Part shown: positions 12,404 through 24,885 of the stretch, piece after piece
Numbering within the stretch: position 1 is the first letter of the stretch
Layout: each line of letters opens with the position of its first letter
Origin: Myoxocephalus aenaeus
Taxonomy: Eukaryota; Chordata; Actinopteri; Perciformes; Cottidae
Assembly: GCA_038501785.1 (NCBI GenBank)
Contig: JBAMJR010000154.1
Span: 799,001-863,000 of the forward strand
Direction of reading: 5' to 3'
DNA: 64,000 nucleotides
The notes under the pieces: model-generated
The model's input: only the letters and a program-made list of their open reading frames with translations
What the model was told of the DNA's origin: nothing
Database searches by the model: none
Program-made: the position numbers and the translations under genes

Positions 12404-12725
12404 TCACGTATGAACCACTATAAGTGTGTGGCATTGTCTGTATCGGGAGAGCCCCGACCGTTTGTCTATTATTTTATTATTTTGTTCTGGACAGTTCTGG
12501 TTGTCGTCCTCTATAAAAGCGTAACTACCAGGTGCCAGATCGTAAGCAAGCACCCAAAAGGTCGCTAACAAAATGGTCGACACAACGGCAAAACAACGCA
12601 ACCCAGCAGATGAAGGTCGTTCCAAAATGAGAGTCAATTTACGGGCGTACGCTTCTGGTGTCACTGATCCAGGGAGGAGGACCCAACTTAGAGGGCAAAG
12701 GAATTCTGTAAATATTCATATTTAA
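12404..12725. other. GC-richer island with TATA-like box and short ORFs, unidentified
   Basis: TATAAAAG at 12512-12519 precedes an ATG at 12573 that opens a 50-codon frame ending at 12725, basic and Arg-rich. On the other strand an 86-codon frame (12404-12664) has one hydrophobic stretch. I recognise neither. It could be a remnant of a mobile element start or plain chance; composition is unlike its neighbours. Confidence 0.25.
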
Positions 12726-13330
12726 AAACTTTTTGTAATTTCTGTTTAAAGAAATGACTTAAGTGATTATAATATTTTCAGATTATTTTCCTGCCAATTG
12801 ACTAAGAAGTTCAGCTCTATACTCTACGTATAGTGTTGAAATAAATGTTAGATGAAAATGAACGAGACAAGCATTTAATTACTTAAACTTGAAGCTGTCA
12901 CACGGCAGGTAAAACCTTCCCGCTGTTCCCACAGGACGAACAGGAGTTATCAGACTCAGGCCTACATTTTCTACCAAACTAGTTCATGCCTAAAAATCTC
13001 TCCCCCAAAAATTTAAAGTTACCTATGTGTCACTGAGTAAAACTTAAAAAAATCCAGAATCAATAACGTTTAAACCTTTTTCCATTTTCAGCAGATGTCT
13101 GCAATCCATAAATACACATGGAGCATGTCCTATTAAATCCTGTGATATGGCGAGGGGCTAAATATTGACCCAATCCTGATTGGAGTAGATTTTTTTTCAC
13201 ACTCTTGCTTATTGTTTTTATGACTCTTTGACTTTAACCCCTTTACTGCTTCACTGATTTCATGCAACAAAAAATAGCTTTTCAATAATTCAATTTATAG
13301 CTCGCCATAAATGCAATTCAAAGGACAATG
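12726..13330. other. AT-rich desert sequence, nothing seen
   Basis: No gene or repeat recognised; T and A runs around 13,180-13,280. Confidence 0.4.
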
Positions 13331-13760
13331 CTGTTGCAAATGAACACGGCCGATGCTTTTGGCTCCAGCAACATCCCGGTTGCCAGAGGAAAGAGAGAAT
13401 GTATATTTTACGGTTGCCTCACATTCCTATTAAAACGGGGAAGCTACATTTCCAAGTGTGTGGTATAAATGTAATATACAGAGTTAAGAGACAGATGGTA
13501 GAAGGAAACTCTCAAGTGGCAACGCTGTGCAATGGTACCACTGCAGCCAGTGCCAATGAAGAAATCCTCCCAAAACCATCCGAGGCCAGATTAGATCTAT
13601 TAATACATGTTTATGTGCATCTATCATGTGCTCGTTCACATACATGTTCATGTGGGCAGTCTGATCCTGATGCACACAAGGCCACAAATCGTTCATCATT
13701 TATTGTTCACGCCAAAACACTGAGAAGTACTATGTGTGAATGGATCTAAGACACCAGCAC
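13331..13760. promoter_or_regulatory. Candidate conserved non-coding element block
   Basis: Balanced block with CTATTAATACATGT near 13,598 and several CATGT and TTTATTG words. A 116-codon plus frame (13399-13749) and a 71-codon antisense frame overlap here, but neither shows a domain and both lack splice or start context. Confidence 0.22.
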
Positions 13761-13929
13761 AGACATGAATTACCATTCTATTTATTTATCTAGGCCTTTC
13801 TGTCAATCACAGCAATAATCAGAACTAACTCATTCAAATTTTGAGAAAATGAAGGATGCATTCCCTCCAATTTTCAATTTGGAAGTGGCAACTATGGCCA
13901 TGATGAATGTCTGAATAGTCCATCTTCTT

Positions 13930-14760
13930 CCTCTCATTTCTGCTAACCTTTCTTGACAGCTTAGATATTGCCTACCTGGTAATTTGCTCTACAATAATTG
14001 TTACTGTGAGATTTCCCCCAGCTTTTAACAAGGATTCTTAACACCCTCTGTAGGTGACAAAATGCAATTACAAACACAAGTGCCCCATCGTGACGGGTCA
14101 TCAGCAGCTGCCACCTCCATTCCCCAGCCCCGACTGGTTCCATTAATGGAAAAAACAAAAACAAAAGACGTGCAGGCAAATTCCGCAAACATTTGCTGCA
14201 AATAAAACTTTAATTAAAAGATATGAAGCAGTTTTATTGATTAACAACATCAGTGATTAAAGTGAACGGCTGACATTTTTTCCGAGCCTTGCTGTTTTGT
14301 TCCTTCTCAGAGATCATTTATTTGTTGCGCGGCCCTGTTTATTGATGAGTGTGTTTGATGAATGCAGATGCGTCTGTTTGGAGAGTGAGCTTGCTGATGG
14401 AGCGATCATATTGTGCGAAACACCAGGCCCAGGCAAGAACAGCTGTTGCAGCTTCGTCCACTGGGACGCCATGTTTCACCACCACCCCGAGTGCACATGC
14501 AGGCGCGCTGCTGTAAAGCTGCAACCGACATATTCACAGCATCCTAACAACTCTATGAATTTTATGACACATCACCGGAGCGCTCTCATCTCTGTCCAGC
14601 ACTAAAACCTTAATTATTGGACTAATTGCTATGGCTATGTTCATCCCGCTGGTAATCCGTCGGTGATTACATTTTGTGCTCAATACCAGGCTTATCCTTT
14701 AATTAAAAGGATTATTAACCTTTAAAGTAGAGCCATGTGGGATTAAACCCTAGAATGTTG
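13930..14760. promoter_or_regulatory. Candidate enhancer block dense in homeodomain-type words
   Basis: Contains TTAATTAA (14210-14217), TTTTATTG (14232-14239), GTTTATTGATG (14337-14347), TTTTATGACAC (14560-14570), TTAATTATTGGACTAATTG (14610-14628) and CTTTAATTAAAAGG near 14,697. A GC-balanced core with CAGCTG lies between. This clustering is the strongest in the first 20 kb. A 102-codon frame at 14297-14605 has no recognisable product. Conservation is untested. Confidence 0.32.
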
Positions 14761-16339
14761 GTGTCAAAACCAATCTTTCACAAAACAAGTTGAGAATGAG
14801 GTCCATCATTTCAATCATTATCAGGAGACTGTGGGCTAGTCTACACGTTGGCCTTTTTAAGGAGCTGACTTACAACAGCAATGAGCACTGGGTGGACATG
14901 CACATCCAAAGAAACATGGAAGTGCTGGACCAAAAACAAGGCGGCAATGATAGTAAAAATACAATAAAATAACTACAGTGCGCAGACCTTTATTTATATT
15001 TTCATTAAAACAGCAATACGCCCTCATCCACATCTCCTCCAGAAAGATAACACATTATTGCTGGTGGGCTAACAATCAGTGCAAATAGATGGATAATAGT
15101 ACAAGGTCTGACCACGACAGAATGTCAACACGATGAGAACAAGGTGAAAGGGTGAATGAGTCAATGGTAAAAAAAAAAAAAAAAACTAATATATTGCAGA
15201 CAGCAAGATCTTCAAGGCTTTTCACCTCTAAAGCAGGTGAGTTCAAAGTTCAAAGTCAGCCTAAGTGGAGCGTGATTGAAAATCATTGGAGCTCTTGAAA
15301 AACAAGAGTGCATTTTTGAACAATGAAGAGGATGGATTGGTGTGGCCGAGGTTTGATGACGAATCATTGATCTACACGAGGCCTCTTCGTGTACACCTGT
15401 GTAAGGAACTGTAAGGAGGCACACAGGTTCTGATTAGTATACGAATTCATGAATATAAACGATGGTAAGTAGATACCATCAGTGTCACTGCCGCTGCTGC
15501 GGTCATCCAACGCAGCATAATTTTGTCTGATCGATACCTGCCCTCATCAATAATGTAAGAGAACTATTTGCCACCAATGAGGCGAACATGAACCATGAGC
15601 GAGAGCCCATGATGCTGAACCCTTATGCTGAACCCCCCCACACCCTTATAGCTGAGTCAAGCAGTTGGAATCAAGAGCTGTTTGCCCATGCCAAAGCCAC
15701 GCTGCATTATCCAGAGCAAGTCTTCATTTGAATGTCCTAATTAGTTAATTAGTTGGTGGTTAAGGATGATATGAGCATCTCATCAATCTCTCTATCTCTA
15801 AAAATAAACACCCTGGGATGGCGGTGGTGAGTCATTAGAATACTGATGACTGTGGGAAGTGTCTGTGAGGATTAGAGGTCTGCTTGTGACACTCCATATT
15901 TCCACAAACCACCCAGCTCCACAAAGAAGACTAAAGAGCCATTGCCTGTGGGCATTGTATGGATGACAAACCAAGCATGACATAATGAGTTTACGGAAAC
16001 TCTGAGGAGCTCAATTAATGTTTTTTCATGCGTAGCTTTTGGAATCTATTTACTTGTTTATCACTGATGAAGGGAAAATGCTAATTAGACATGAGAAGGA
16101 AAGTTGTTGGCATACACATATATTATTAAAACAAGTACATTCTAAGGAAGTGTGCATTATGACTTTTAAAGTGCCTGTTTTCACCAACCACCTTATAGTC
16201 GTTATGTGGACTTTGAACAATTGCTTTAAGCAAAGTGAAAACAGTGCCGACAGCGTTTGTGCTTCATATCTGCAGTGGAATATCTGAAGGAAGGAGGAGA
16301 AGAGAGGGGAGAAGAGGAGGAGAGAATAGGTTAAAAATA
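14761..16339. other. Desert sequence, mixed composition, no gene
   Basis: Holds a 17-A run at 15169-15185, an AATTAGTTAATTAGTTGG word near 15,740 and a purine-rich tract at about 16,287-16,328. Frames of 60-82 codons look random. Confidence 0.4.
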
Positions 16340-16780
16340 GTTAGCATATGGCAGCATATGATTGAGTTTCCAGGGCTCTGAAAATTCACTCTAATTATTC
16401 AACGCTATCCCTCTGTCATCGTTCCCTATATGCAATCCTCTGCGTGGAAGTGCAAGTGACTCCAACTAATATACATAATTCTGCTACTTAATTGGCACGG
16501 ATCGGGTGAAAGTGGGCTAGGAAACCTCCTTAGAGACTAATAGGGGCACATATCATTGGCGCCATCAGAACAGTAGTCCCATAGGTGATAGAAGTCAGCA
16601 AATATTTCATGAGCTACACTATCGAAGTACCTCACCTCTGCAGATCTGTGCACTAACCTGCATAGAACACTTTCCAAACAGTTCAGCTGTCAGGTGTATT
16701 TATAGCAGGCGGGCTGATGACTGATGCTAATGCCGTGGAAATTATGCAGTGCACTATTGCTGTCATAACAATATGTTAGA
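16340..16780. promoter_or_regulatory. Candidate conserved non-coding element block
   Basis: Paired GCATATG words (near 16,345 and 16,356; E-box CATATG), CTCTAATTATTC, CTACTTAATTGG and TTATAGC words in a balanced block between AT-rich flanks. Evidence is weak and based on composition. Confidence 0.22.
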
Positions 16781-17993
16781 CTTAAACAGGAAGGTTAACT
16801 AAACTAGTCATTTAAGCTATAAGTGGGCCACTGGCGTATGTCTGCGTCAAGAGATACGGATTAAGCGTATTGTGCTGCATTAACTACAACTGATTTTCAT
16901 AGACATGGTCCTAGATTTAGCCTTGTGTTGATTTAAATAATTTGGTGCTTCAGGGTAAGATTTGCTCCAGGGCTAAATGGGGGATTAAGTAAATGGCCAT
17001 TGAGAAAAAGTCAAAGGTGAACCTTGTGTCAGAAGATAGACGAGAGAGGTGAAACAGTATAAAAATGTAATCTCACAATTACAGTGACCAAAACTATCAA
17101 GATTATCAGTATAATCGCGGTATTATTAAAATGTGCTGAAAATGTTATCTAATATATAATAACGTTATAATTTTATTGTTAGAATTATGAATAATAAGTG
17201 TCTCGCTCTTTCACACACACTGCCTATATTATGTGTTGCACTTGAGTAATTAAAATGAACCTAACAATTAACATAAACACAGAGAAGTCTTGTTAAGGAG
17301 TCAACTCACATTGCAGAATTATTGTTCCACCTTAAAAGTCAGTCCACCTTAAGGCTAAGTTTTTGCTAACTTTGGGGCTAAACCCCTTTTAAGCCTGAGA
17401 TGTAGGGGCTTTTAACCAGGCGTTAGGGTCACAAAGCTGCATATCTGACAGAGCTGCTATTCTGAAGCTATCTGTGTTGAAATAATAACAATAAAACCTG
17501 ATGAACTTACTTGTGAACAGGTTTACTGAGAAAACTAAAAGATGCAAACACTAAACATGGTGGTGGATCTGTGACGGCGATAGCAGACATTTTGCAGGAG
17601 TCATTAGCACTGATAATTAGCTCAGTGTGGTTTCATAATAGACAGAGAATATGAGGGTTTGCAGGACTAGTGCACCCTGGGGTGTCAGCAATGTTCGCTC
17701 AAGAAGCTTCCACAGGAGATTAAGACAATAACTATAAACAGACTTAAGCATGATTTTAGAAGCAGTCCAGTAACCCACTGCACAGCTCAGGCTGTACATG
17801 ACACTACACGTACACTACACTACTACATTTCCATTATTTTGTCCACTCCTGGTGGTTGTGCAATAGTCCAGATTGTCAAATCGGTAAAAGTAAGAAGGTT
17901 TAACATAATTAACTGTTAGTTTGGGTTAATTTTAATTTTTGTTCGTTTATTTTACTTAGTTGAAAGTACACTACGTTTTGGGAAATGCATTCT

Positions 17994-18037
17994 GTCATCT
18001 GTGAAACTGATTTAGTGATATCAGTTTAACAGATGAC
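17994..18037. repeat. 18-bp inverted repeat with 8-nt loop
   Basis: GTCATCTGTGAAACTGAT (17994-18011) is the reverse complement of 18020-18037 apart from one mismatch; the loop is TTAGTGAT. It could fold as a cruciform or RNA hairpin. The stem is too short for a normal microRNA precursor. Confidence 0.8.
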
Positions 18038-18219
18038 GTCTTTGTCTACCTGCGTCAAGTATTCAATAGAGATATCTCTCAGTATTAGATACATGCTAAC
18101 TCTTTTTCAGCATTCGTTGATTTTTTTGGGGGGGTAATTTACATATTAGGTATTTTAATATCTACATGTGCCTATGTTTAGCCTATTAAAGCTGACAGTA
18201 GCAGAACACGTGTTTAAAG

Positions 18220-18329
18220 CTATTCAATCTTTTTCCCATTTTTTGTCCTTATTTATTTGGGACGGTGGTCCTCTACATTTAAGAAATGTTTTAAATTGGC
18301 CCTAAGTTATCAAAGGTTGAGAACCCCTG
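18220..18329. mobile_element. Possible hAT-type transposon terminus
   Basis: CAAAGGTTGAGAACCCCTG at 18311-18329 resembles the terminal inverted repeat of hAT (Charlie-like) elements, whose ends read CAGGGGTTCTCAACCTTT in one orientation. The partner end and target duplication were not found, so this is a truncated remnant at best. Confidence 0.35.
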
Positions 18330-19439
18330 ATCTAACATGCAAGTAGCTAACCATTTGCACGTAAAAATAAAACAAATTTTGCCTTTAAGAAAAGTAGATT
18401 ACTCTGCTAAAAATAAAAAATAATGTCCCTGCATACTTATACATTACCTGTTGTTAGATCCCTGATATTTTTTCTTTTAAATTCATGAAGCAATTTGATT
18501 TATAATGGAAAGAAGCAAAATAACCCACTAGCAGAATTTGAGATATGACTCACCACAATGTATTCTTTAGTGCCATCATGGAGCAAACAATGCATGAATG
18601 GTTTCATGAACCAACCAATCTCCCAACAACTCAGTGTATTCCTGTAGGACAGGGCCCTTTAACCTTTCTGAAATATAGACTGCCGCAACAATCAAAATGA
18701 TCGGCACGGTCAGCAGCCTTTAGGTTGAAACCAAAACCTTCAGAAACAGCACACCAAATAGTAAAACCACACCACAATAAAAGGTTCACACTATATCAAA
18801 ACAAATTGTGTCCACTAAAAGAATCAATTTTTGACATTTCACCTCCATCTATTGAGAGTTCACTGACCCTAGCTTTTAAATTTACTGCTCTGTACAGCCT
18901 CAATCAAAGTGTTTGTCAGCAACGCATTTTGTTGAAAGTTTTAGTGTAACACATTGCCGATCATGACATGTATAGATTTAATGGGCCCTTGAGCCACGCT
19001 TATATATCTCATGTTGTTCACACAGGATAAATATCTTAGCTCTCAGTGTATAATAACACAGGAGGAGATTTGTGGATGAGACCTCCATTTCTAATCTCAG
19101 ATCTATTAAAGTGCTTCTGAATGAATCATCAAAGCTATCGATGTCACAACGGGCTTGTTAGCTGGATCCTGAAGTCAATAACAATTTATTTGTGGGTTTG
19201 TAAGAATGGTCACAACCGGTAACTTTTCATGAGCATTTGTAACATTGTCTACTGAAATATATACAATAAACATATGCAGATAATACATATTGTATTTACA
19301 TTTTGCTTCATAAACATTGGGAAACGTTAATGTTAAATGTGAAATGTTTAGTTCAGTATCGATTTGTGTTTTTGTAGTGTCAAGCACTTCGTAGGACAAG
19401 GTTTAGATCAGTCGGGCAAGTAATGCCAGCAAAGAGGAA

Positions 19440-20600
19440 AATATAATCCCCAAACCTTTGTTTTTCCAGGAACAAACACAACCCACCGTCCAGGTTTCTC
19501 CCTCAGAATCAGAGAGAAGAGAGCTACTCGAGCTGAGGATTCCCTCTAAGCAGCAAAGATGACGTTTTCCTCTACGGTGAGAGGCTGTTCGGTTAGCCCG
19601 GGGAGAGGGATCATGAGTACAATATTGACTTTAAATTACAGCAATAGCTGCTGCTCATGCTGTCTCAGGACCATGCTGTGGATCAAACACAAAGATCAGG
19701 CCAGGATTAGGAGAAAGCCACTGACAAGCGCCGAGCCGCCTCTCTGCTGTGTGATAACCCAGCACGAGTATCACACAGCCCCTCCCAAATCTCACACTAA
19801 GCTCTCCCCCGCCTCTCAACATGTAACACACAGACCTTACACTCATCTCATTTGGATTTCAAAGCCCAAATTGATTACGAACAAAATTATCTAAACACAA
19901 GGGGTAAAGGCGGCTGGTTGTGTGTGTGTGTGTGGAGACTTTGTCAGGACAGATTTATTCTGACTTGAAGGACGGCAGCATTTCCTCCCCGATGGAGAAG
20001 ATTCTCACGTTTGCTCACAGGATACAGCCGTGTTCTTGCAACGCCTTGTAACTGAGCTTTTATTTCCCTTTTCCTGGCAGTTAAACACAAATAACAGCAT
20101 GGATGATGTCCTGGGATTCATTGTCTGCGCTCGGGGAGGAGTGCAGGATATGACTGGTGTGATAAATGATCACGCCTTGTGCCTGGCGTGACAAAGGAAC
20201 TGCGGCACAATCTGCATGTGCTCCATCCTTTCGCCATCATTAGGTGTAATTGGGACTCATGGCGAGGCGTGTTCTTTGAAAGTACTGGGGAATGAAGCTC
20301 CAACTCTTAATGGGACGAGCTACAGAAGGGAGACATGTCCAGGGCCAGTACAGCACTAAAAGTATGTCCCAATATGGCCTACAGTAAACGGAAGCTCAAC
20401 AGACGTGCTGGTGTCAAATCTCCTTAACTCTAACGTCAGACCAACTCTATTGTCATGTCAAACTCCCCTTTTTGATGTTGACCTTCAAGGCTGTAGACAC
20501 TGGGGCTGTTATTGGCATGTGTCTGAGGAAGGTGGAGCATGTTCCTTCACTCTAAACGCAGCACAAGAAACACAGCGCCCAGTCAGGCACTGATTACAGT
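19440..20600. promoter_or_regulatory. Candidate regulatory block, GC-richer
   Basis: More balanced composition than its flanks, with GAGCTACTCGAGCTGAGG near 19,523 and a short GT run near 19,919-19,933. A 111-codon frame (19559-19894) starts in CAAAGATGACG and has a GTGAGA six codons in, which is exon-like, but nothing downstream supports a gene. Confidence 0.22.
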
Positions 20601-21769
20601 GCTGCTCATTAGCTATAATGGGGATGCATGTGGAATTTACAGCATTGTGTAACAAGATTAAAAACAGACTCATGAATCCTAGTATTCATGCACCCTTTTT
20701 TTCCCGTAGCACTATTATTCATCATTAAGAAGAGAATCTCCAAACACAGCCGAGTATCTGCGGCAAGTTGGGACTAAACTGGCAGAGTAATAATAGATGT
20801 GGAGGGGTAAATGAGCTTGCAACTAACTCCTGTTTGTCAACCAAACACTCCAAGACCCCCATGTGCACTCTTTAAACGCAGTAAGTTCCAGCCGCAGCAC
20901 AAACACAAAGTCTTTGTTTCGTGACCTCAGCCTGTATATCCTTTCCCCTCCTTTGAATCAAAGCCCCCACACCATCTTTAGCATTTAGAATTAATTGCAC
21001 AGTTATCCTCAAATTAATTCCTAACTGTTTTACAACACACAGAGAGAAAAGGGCAAACCAATTATTATTCTGTTTTCACCTTACAGAGGGGGATATTATG
21101 CAAATGATCCGCTCTACATGAGAAGGAAAAGGGGCTTTATTTTCCTCAGCAGATGCTGCCTAGACAGTCTAGCGTTCTGTGGGGGACAGGAAGTGGGGAT
21201 GCTGTGAAGATCTGATCGCTCCACCTGGCTTCCTACTGACTCCATATCCAAGCAATAATAGAAAACACACTGATTAATTATTTATTTCAAAGAATCATTT
21301 TTTTTTTTTAGAGATTTCATGCTGGACAACTAAGGTTAAAAGGAATGTTCCAAGTGCTGTCTGGAAGTATTTTACAACTTCTGCACTTACGAGCTAGAGG
21401 TGTTTCTTGATGGAAGACAAAGTCCCTTGGCTAGACAGACCTGCAAAATGTTTTATTTGCTACTTTCCCAGGAAAAGAATACATGCTCAGAGAGAGCAGC
21501 GAGCCTGTGAGCCAGACATCAAGAAGTGGCTGACAGGACGACAACGCTGGGTTTCAGAGAGGACAGGGGGCATCTCACCTCCCTCGGCTGCGCCGCACTT
21601 CTGACCACAGCGAGTGTTTATTAATCTGAGACCTTGAGACCTTGGAGAAGTTGCTAAATGTGAAACTAAAACACAGACACACAGCATTTCCAACTTCTTA
21701 ACAGTCAAGAGCCATAATGCTTTGCAACGAGACGATTTAAAACCGGCTTCTTCTTCCAAGGTGGAACAA
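20601..21769. other. Desert sequence, no gene supported
   Basis: ATGCAAAT (POU octamer) at 21098-21105 lies beside a T-run near 21,300. The frames 21407-21604 and 21487-21759 overlap antisense and look random. Tandem GAGACCTT copies occur near 21,630-21,645. Confidence 0.35.
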
Positions 21770-22760
21770 ACAAAAGCTTTAATGAGCTGTAATGATGAGT
21801 TAAGGTCAAAGCACTTATCATCTTTACAAATCAGGAGAAGATGTGCTCATGGAAATAAGCTCCCATGAGTATCCATCATCACCTCAAAAAACTGCATGCA
21901 GTGGCACAGCTCCAGGTGCTCGAGCAAATTGGGCTTTCGATGTGGGATGGATCAAGCGCCGGCTCAATATTCATTATTCTCTGACTGTGATCTGCTGCAG
22001 TTCTGTGAGTGGGTGAGGGTAATTGTGTACCTCATTGTGTGTGTGTTTGGACCCAACCTTAATCATGATGTCAGGCTGTTAATAAAAGGTTATTAAAGGA
22101 ACAAAGATCCAGGTTTTACATATGTTAGGCAGGGGAGGTCTCGGGAACTCCTGTCTCTGAGGTAAACACGAGCCTTCATGACAAATGATGCACATGCTGA
22201 GATCAGATAGTTAACAAGAGATCCCCTTATTAACCAGGTCTGCATAGATAATTGGCACTTGAGCCTCACATTTTGAATTTGGCCTGAGCAGTGTCATTTA
22301 TCAAGAACCCGAACATGCTGTCAGGGCTCCGTAATAAGCTGCAGTAACTGATGAATCAAGATTAAGCAGATAAATTGCAGATGACAGAGGAGAAAATGGG
22401 CCACAGCCACATTGCAGGGGGCTTAGCTTGATATTCATGACATTAAAGTGGTATTATTTCTTACAGGAAGGGATCTTTCCTGCATTAGAGGCTATAGTTG
22501 TAAAATAGCTCCAGCCCGACAGCATCATGATGAAGAGTCTCAATGTAGATTGTAACACTTTGCTCTAATCTGCATATGCTGCGTGCAAGCTGTTTGACCT
22601 GGAGAGGGAGAATGTGAGACCATTTCGTAAGTCATCTTCTGATATTTCCTCTCGCAATTCTTAAGAGCTCTCAAAATATATTAGAATGAAATTAGACATT
22701 CTCTGGTTTCAGCTTTTGTGTGATGGACGTCTGCTCAACTGAATATTTCTGTTATTCTGA
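21770..22760. promoter_or_regulatory. Candidate conserved non-coding element block
   Basis: Long balanced block with TTATTAACCAGG, AGATAATTGGCAC, GGCTTAGCTTGATATTCATG and CATTAGAGGC words and CAGCTCC/GCTGCAG boxes. Text of this kind is typical of vertebrate developmental enhancers, but no single site is diagnostic and conservation was not tested. Confidence 0.28.
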
Positions 22761-22794
22761 TAAAATGAGCCAGGCATTTCATTTACAGTGTTGG

Positions 22795-22885
22795 GACATT
22801 TCTTCGAAAAAACTATCATTCAAAAAATCTAGGAAATAATGGGCAGATTAATTGATAATTAAAATAATGAATAGTTGCAGCAATA
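22795..22885 (-). repeat. Family 1 teleost repeat, 5' end fragment, reversed
   Basis: GGGCAGATTAATTGATAATT then AAAATAATGAATAGTTGCAG is the reverse complement of the family start (CTGCAACTAACGATTATTTTCA...), with a few changes. The fragment is about 90 bases. Confidence 0.6.
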
Positions 22886-23216
22886 GGTAAACATCACTTT
22901 AATTTATCAAACATAAATATGCATCATACAAAACAGTAATTGATCTCTTTGCAGCATCGGGTTCAGTAATAAATATTGTTTACAATTTGAGCAAATTGTT
23001 GTTGTTATACAATATAATTGGCATTAGCTAAACAATGCCAGAGCACATTATGCCTATTACTGCTGCACAACGATATCCATCAAAACAATTATAGTAGATA
23101 TAACTTCCTCATCAGAGTAACATAATTAGGTGCATTCATTCCAAACTTATTAGTTTTCACTGGCTGGTCATTGGTCTGTTTTCATCGCCTTTTAATGTGA
23201 GTATAAGTCTGCATAC

Positions 23217-23243
23217 GTGTGTGTGTGCGTGTGCGTGTGCGTG

Positions 23244-23288
<45 letters not shown>

Positions 23289-23296
23289 GCGTGTGC
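23217..23296. repeat. GT/GC dinucleotide microsatellite
   Basis: About 80 bases of GTGTGC and GT repeats on the plus strand. The His/Thr frames read across it are artefacts. Confidence 0.95.
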
Positions 23297-23559
23297 ATGC
23301 CTGTGTTCACCATCCCTGTTTTTATCTCACTGGTATATAAGTGTAGATAATTACAGATGATGGGCCGGTGATCAGCTGCAGGTATGGGAGCCACCTCAGG
23401 CCTCGCCCCGCCTTGCACCTCCAGCACTCCCCTGCTCTGTCAAGCATGTTTGGCAGCGTCTCCTTTCCCTAAGTCTCCAGCTGTCCAGTGGGGTGCGCCA
23501 AGTCACAGCAGGAGTGCCTGCCTCTCCATCGAAGACCCATCTCTTTCTAGGAGTGTGAG

Positions 23560-23560
<1 letters not shown>
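23297..23560. other. Unique GC-rich spacer between two GT tracts
   Basis: About 260 bases of GC-rich unique sequence including CTCAGGCCTCGCCCCGCC. The frames here run into the microsatellites on both sides and are not credible genes. Confidence 0.4.

Positions 23561-23605
<45 letters not shown>
23561..23605. repeat. (TG)n microsatellite
   Basis: 45 bases of uninterrupted TG followed by a G-rich tract up to about 23,637. Confidence 0.95.
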
Positions 23606-23608
<3 letters not shown>

Positions 23609-24204
23609 GGGGGTGGTTTGTGGGGGTGGAGGGGGTCGTCTCTGTACTCGCATTACTCACTAGCAGACGGAGCATGCTGCCAGCGCCCAGCATGTCCGCC
23701 CACACGCCCCTGCCCTGCCGGTTAGACCTCACGGTTGGAGGAGATGATGGAGAGAATCTGGGATCCTGGAGGGGGGTGGATCCAGAGGAATCTGAGAGAC
23801 AGAGAGAGACAGACAGAAGCCCAGAAGCTTTACCTCCATCCCACAGGCCGATCCTCAGACAGCCCGACCTGATATGGTAGTCTGAAGTCTCCTTGTTGGG
23901 GTTCTTTTGGGGGGAAGCAGGAGGGGTATCTGTGAAATGACAGCTAAATGATTTCTTTGCTTTGGAATTATCACCTCCCCTTATTACCGTGCTATGAATT
24001 CTACTGGCGTCTTCCAAAGCAAAGTAGCTTCATGTAGATTTTGATGTTGACAGTGCAATTTCAGTTCATTATCAAAATTATATTTGCCAACACAACTGAC
24101 TTTACAACAGTAATTAATGGCATGTATTTACAAAGTATTTGGACCTTAAAAATGATGTGTGATTGCAAAAAGTTTAAGAAGCACCACTTTGTGCTTGATG
24201 TCTG
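23606..24204. other. G-rich to mixed unique sequence, no gene
   Basis: Overlapping frames of 106-156 codons on both strands owe their length to the neighbouring repeat and to high GC. A run of AGAGAGACAGACAGA lies near 23,800. Confidence 0.4.

Positions 24205-24250
<46 letters not shown>
24205..24250. repeat. (AAT)n trinucleotide microsatellite
   Basis: About 15 AAT units, then a CC interruption and a few more AAT/GAT units. Confidence 0.95.
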
Positions 24251-24251
<1 letters not shown>

Positions 24252-24845
24252 CAATAATAATGATGATAAATTACTTCTGCATACAAAGAAGAAAAGAAAA
24301 AGACTAAATATATCTATAAATGTACCAATTAGGCATGTCAAGAATGCAGATTAGTGAAATATTGGAGCAGAATATAATTGAAAATGGGTTAGAAACAATA
24401 AAAAACAGCAGTCAGATCATGTTCATAATGAACATTTGGACAAATTCTCAACAACAACTATAAGTAAGAAGGGCTCATTACTACCGACCAGCACTACTGC
24501 CATGTGCCCACAGGGGGCTCTAGTGTACCACACATTTTACTGCCCAGACTCTGAGCGGCTGCTCAGAGACCAAGGCGCTGATTGTGTTGAGGGTAGACCT
24601 TTTGAACTGCTGTGCTGTACGATTGATATAAACGTTAACCAAGCTTATATACAATTCAGAATACAAACATGCTGTAATAGTACAAATTAAATACAAACAG
24701 GGTTAAAAAAAAAAAAAAAATTAAACAAAACAGAGAAGTACTCACTATGTAGTAATGTAGAACTGTATCAAAGTGGTCCAAAAAAAATTTAAAAGCTGAA
24801 AGTCCGAGTGAATACACACCGTATCGTGATCCTGATATTTCTGAC

Positions 24846-24885
24846 TGTGTGTGTGTGTGTGTGCGTGTGTGTGTGTGTGTGTGTG
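24846..24885. repeat. (TG)n microsatellite
   Basis: 40 bases of TG with one GC interruption. Confidence 0.95.

Larger units (their letters stand above)
16781..19439. other. AT-rich desert sequence with inverted repeat and possible hAT end
   Basis: No gene. Apart from the inverted repeat at 17994-18037 and a possible transposon end at 18311-18329, the stretch is plain AT-rich DNA. The frame 18725-18949 (74 codons) matches nothing I know. Confidence 0.4.

Noticed and set aside
18650..18675. Second hAT terminus at CAGGGCCCTTTAACCTTT
   Set aside because: Too diverged, and its orientation relative to the end at 18,311-18,329 is wrong for one element.
23182..24017. Several His/Thr-rich or Cys/Val-rich proteins of 81-156 residues
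   Set aside because: They read through GT microsatellites. No unique conserved sequence supports them.
24500..24520. CTCF site in GCCCACAGGGGGCTCTAG
   Set aside because: Two core mismatches; weaker than the words at 5,458 and 8,731.
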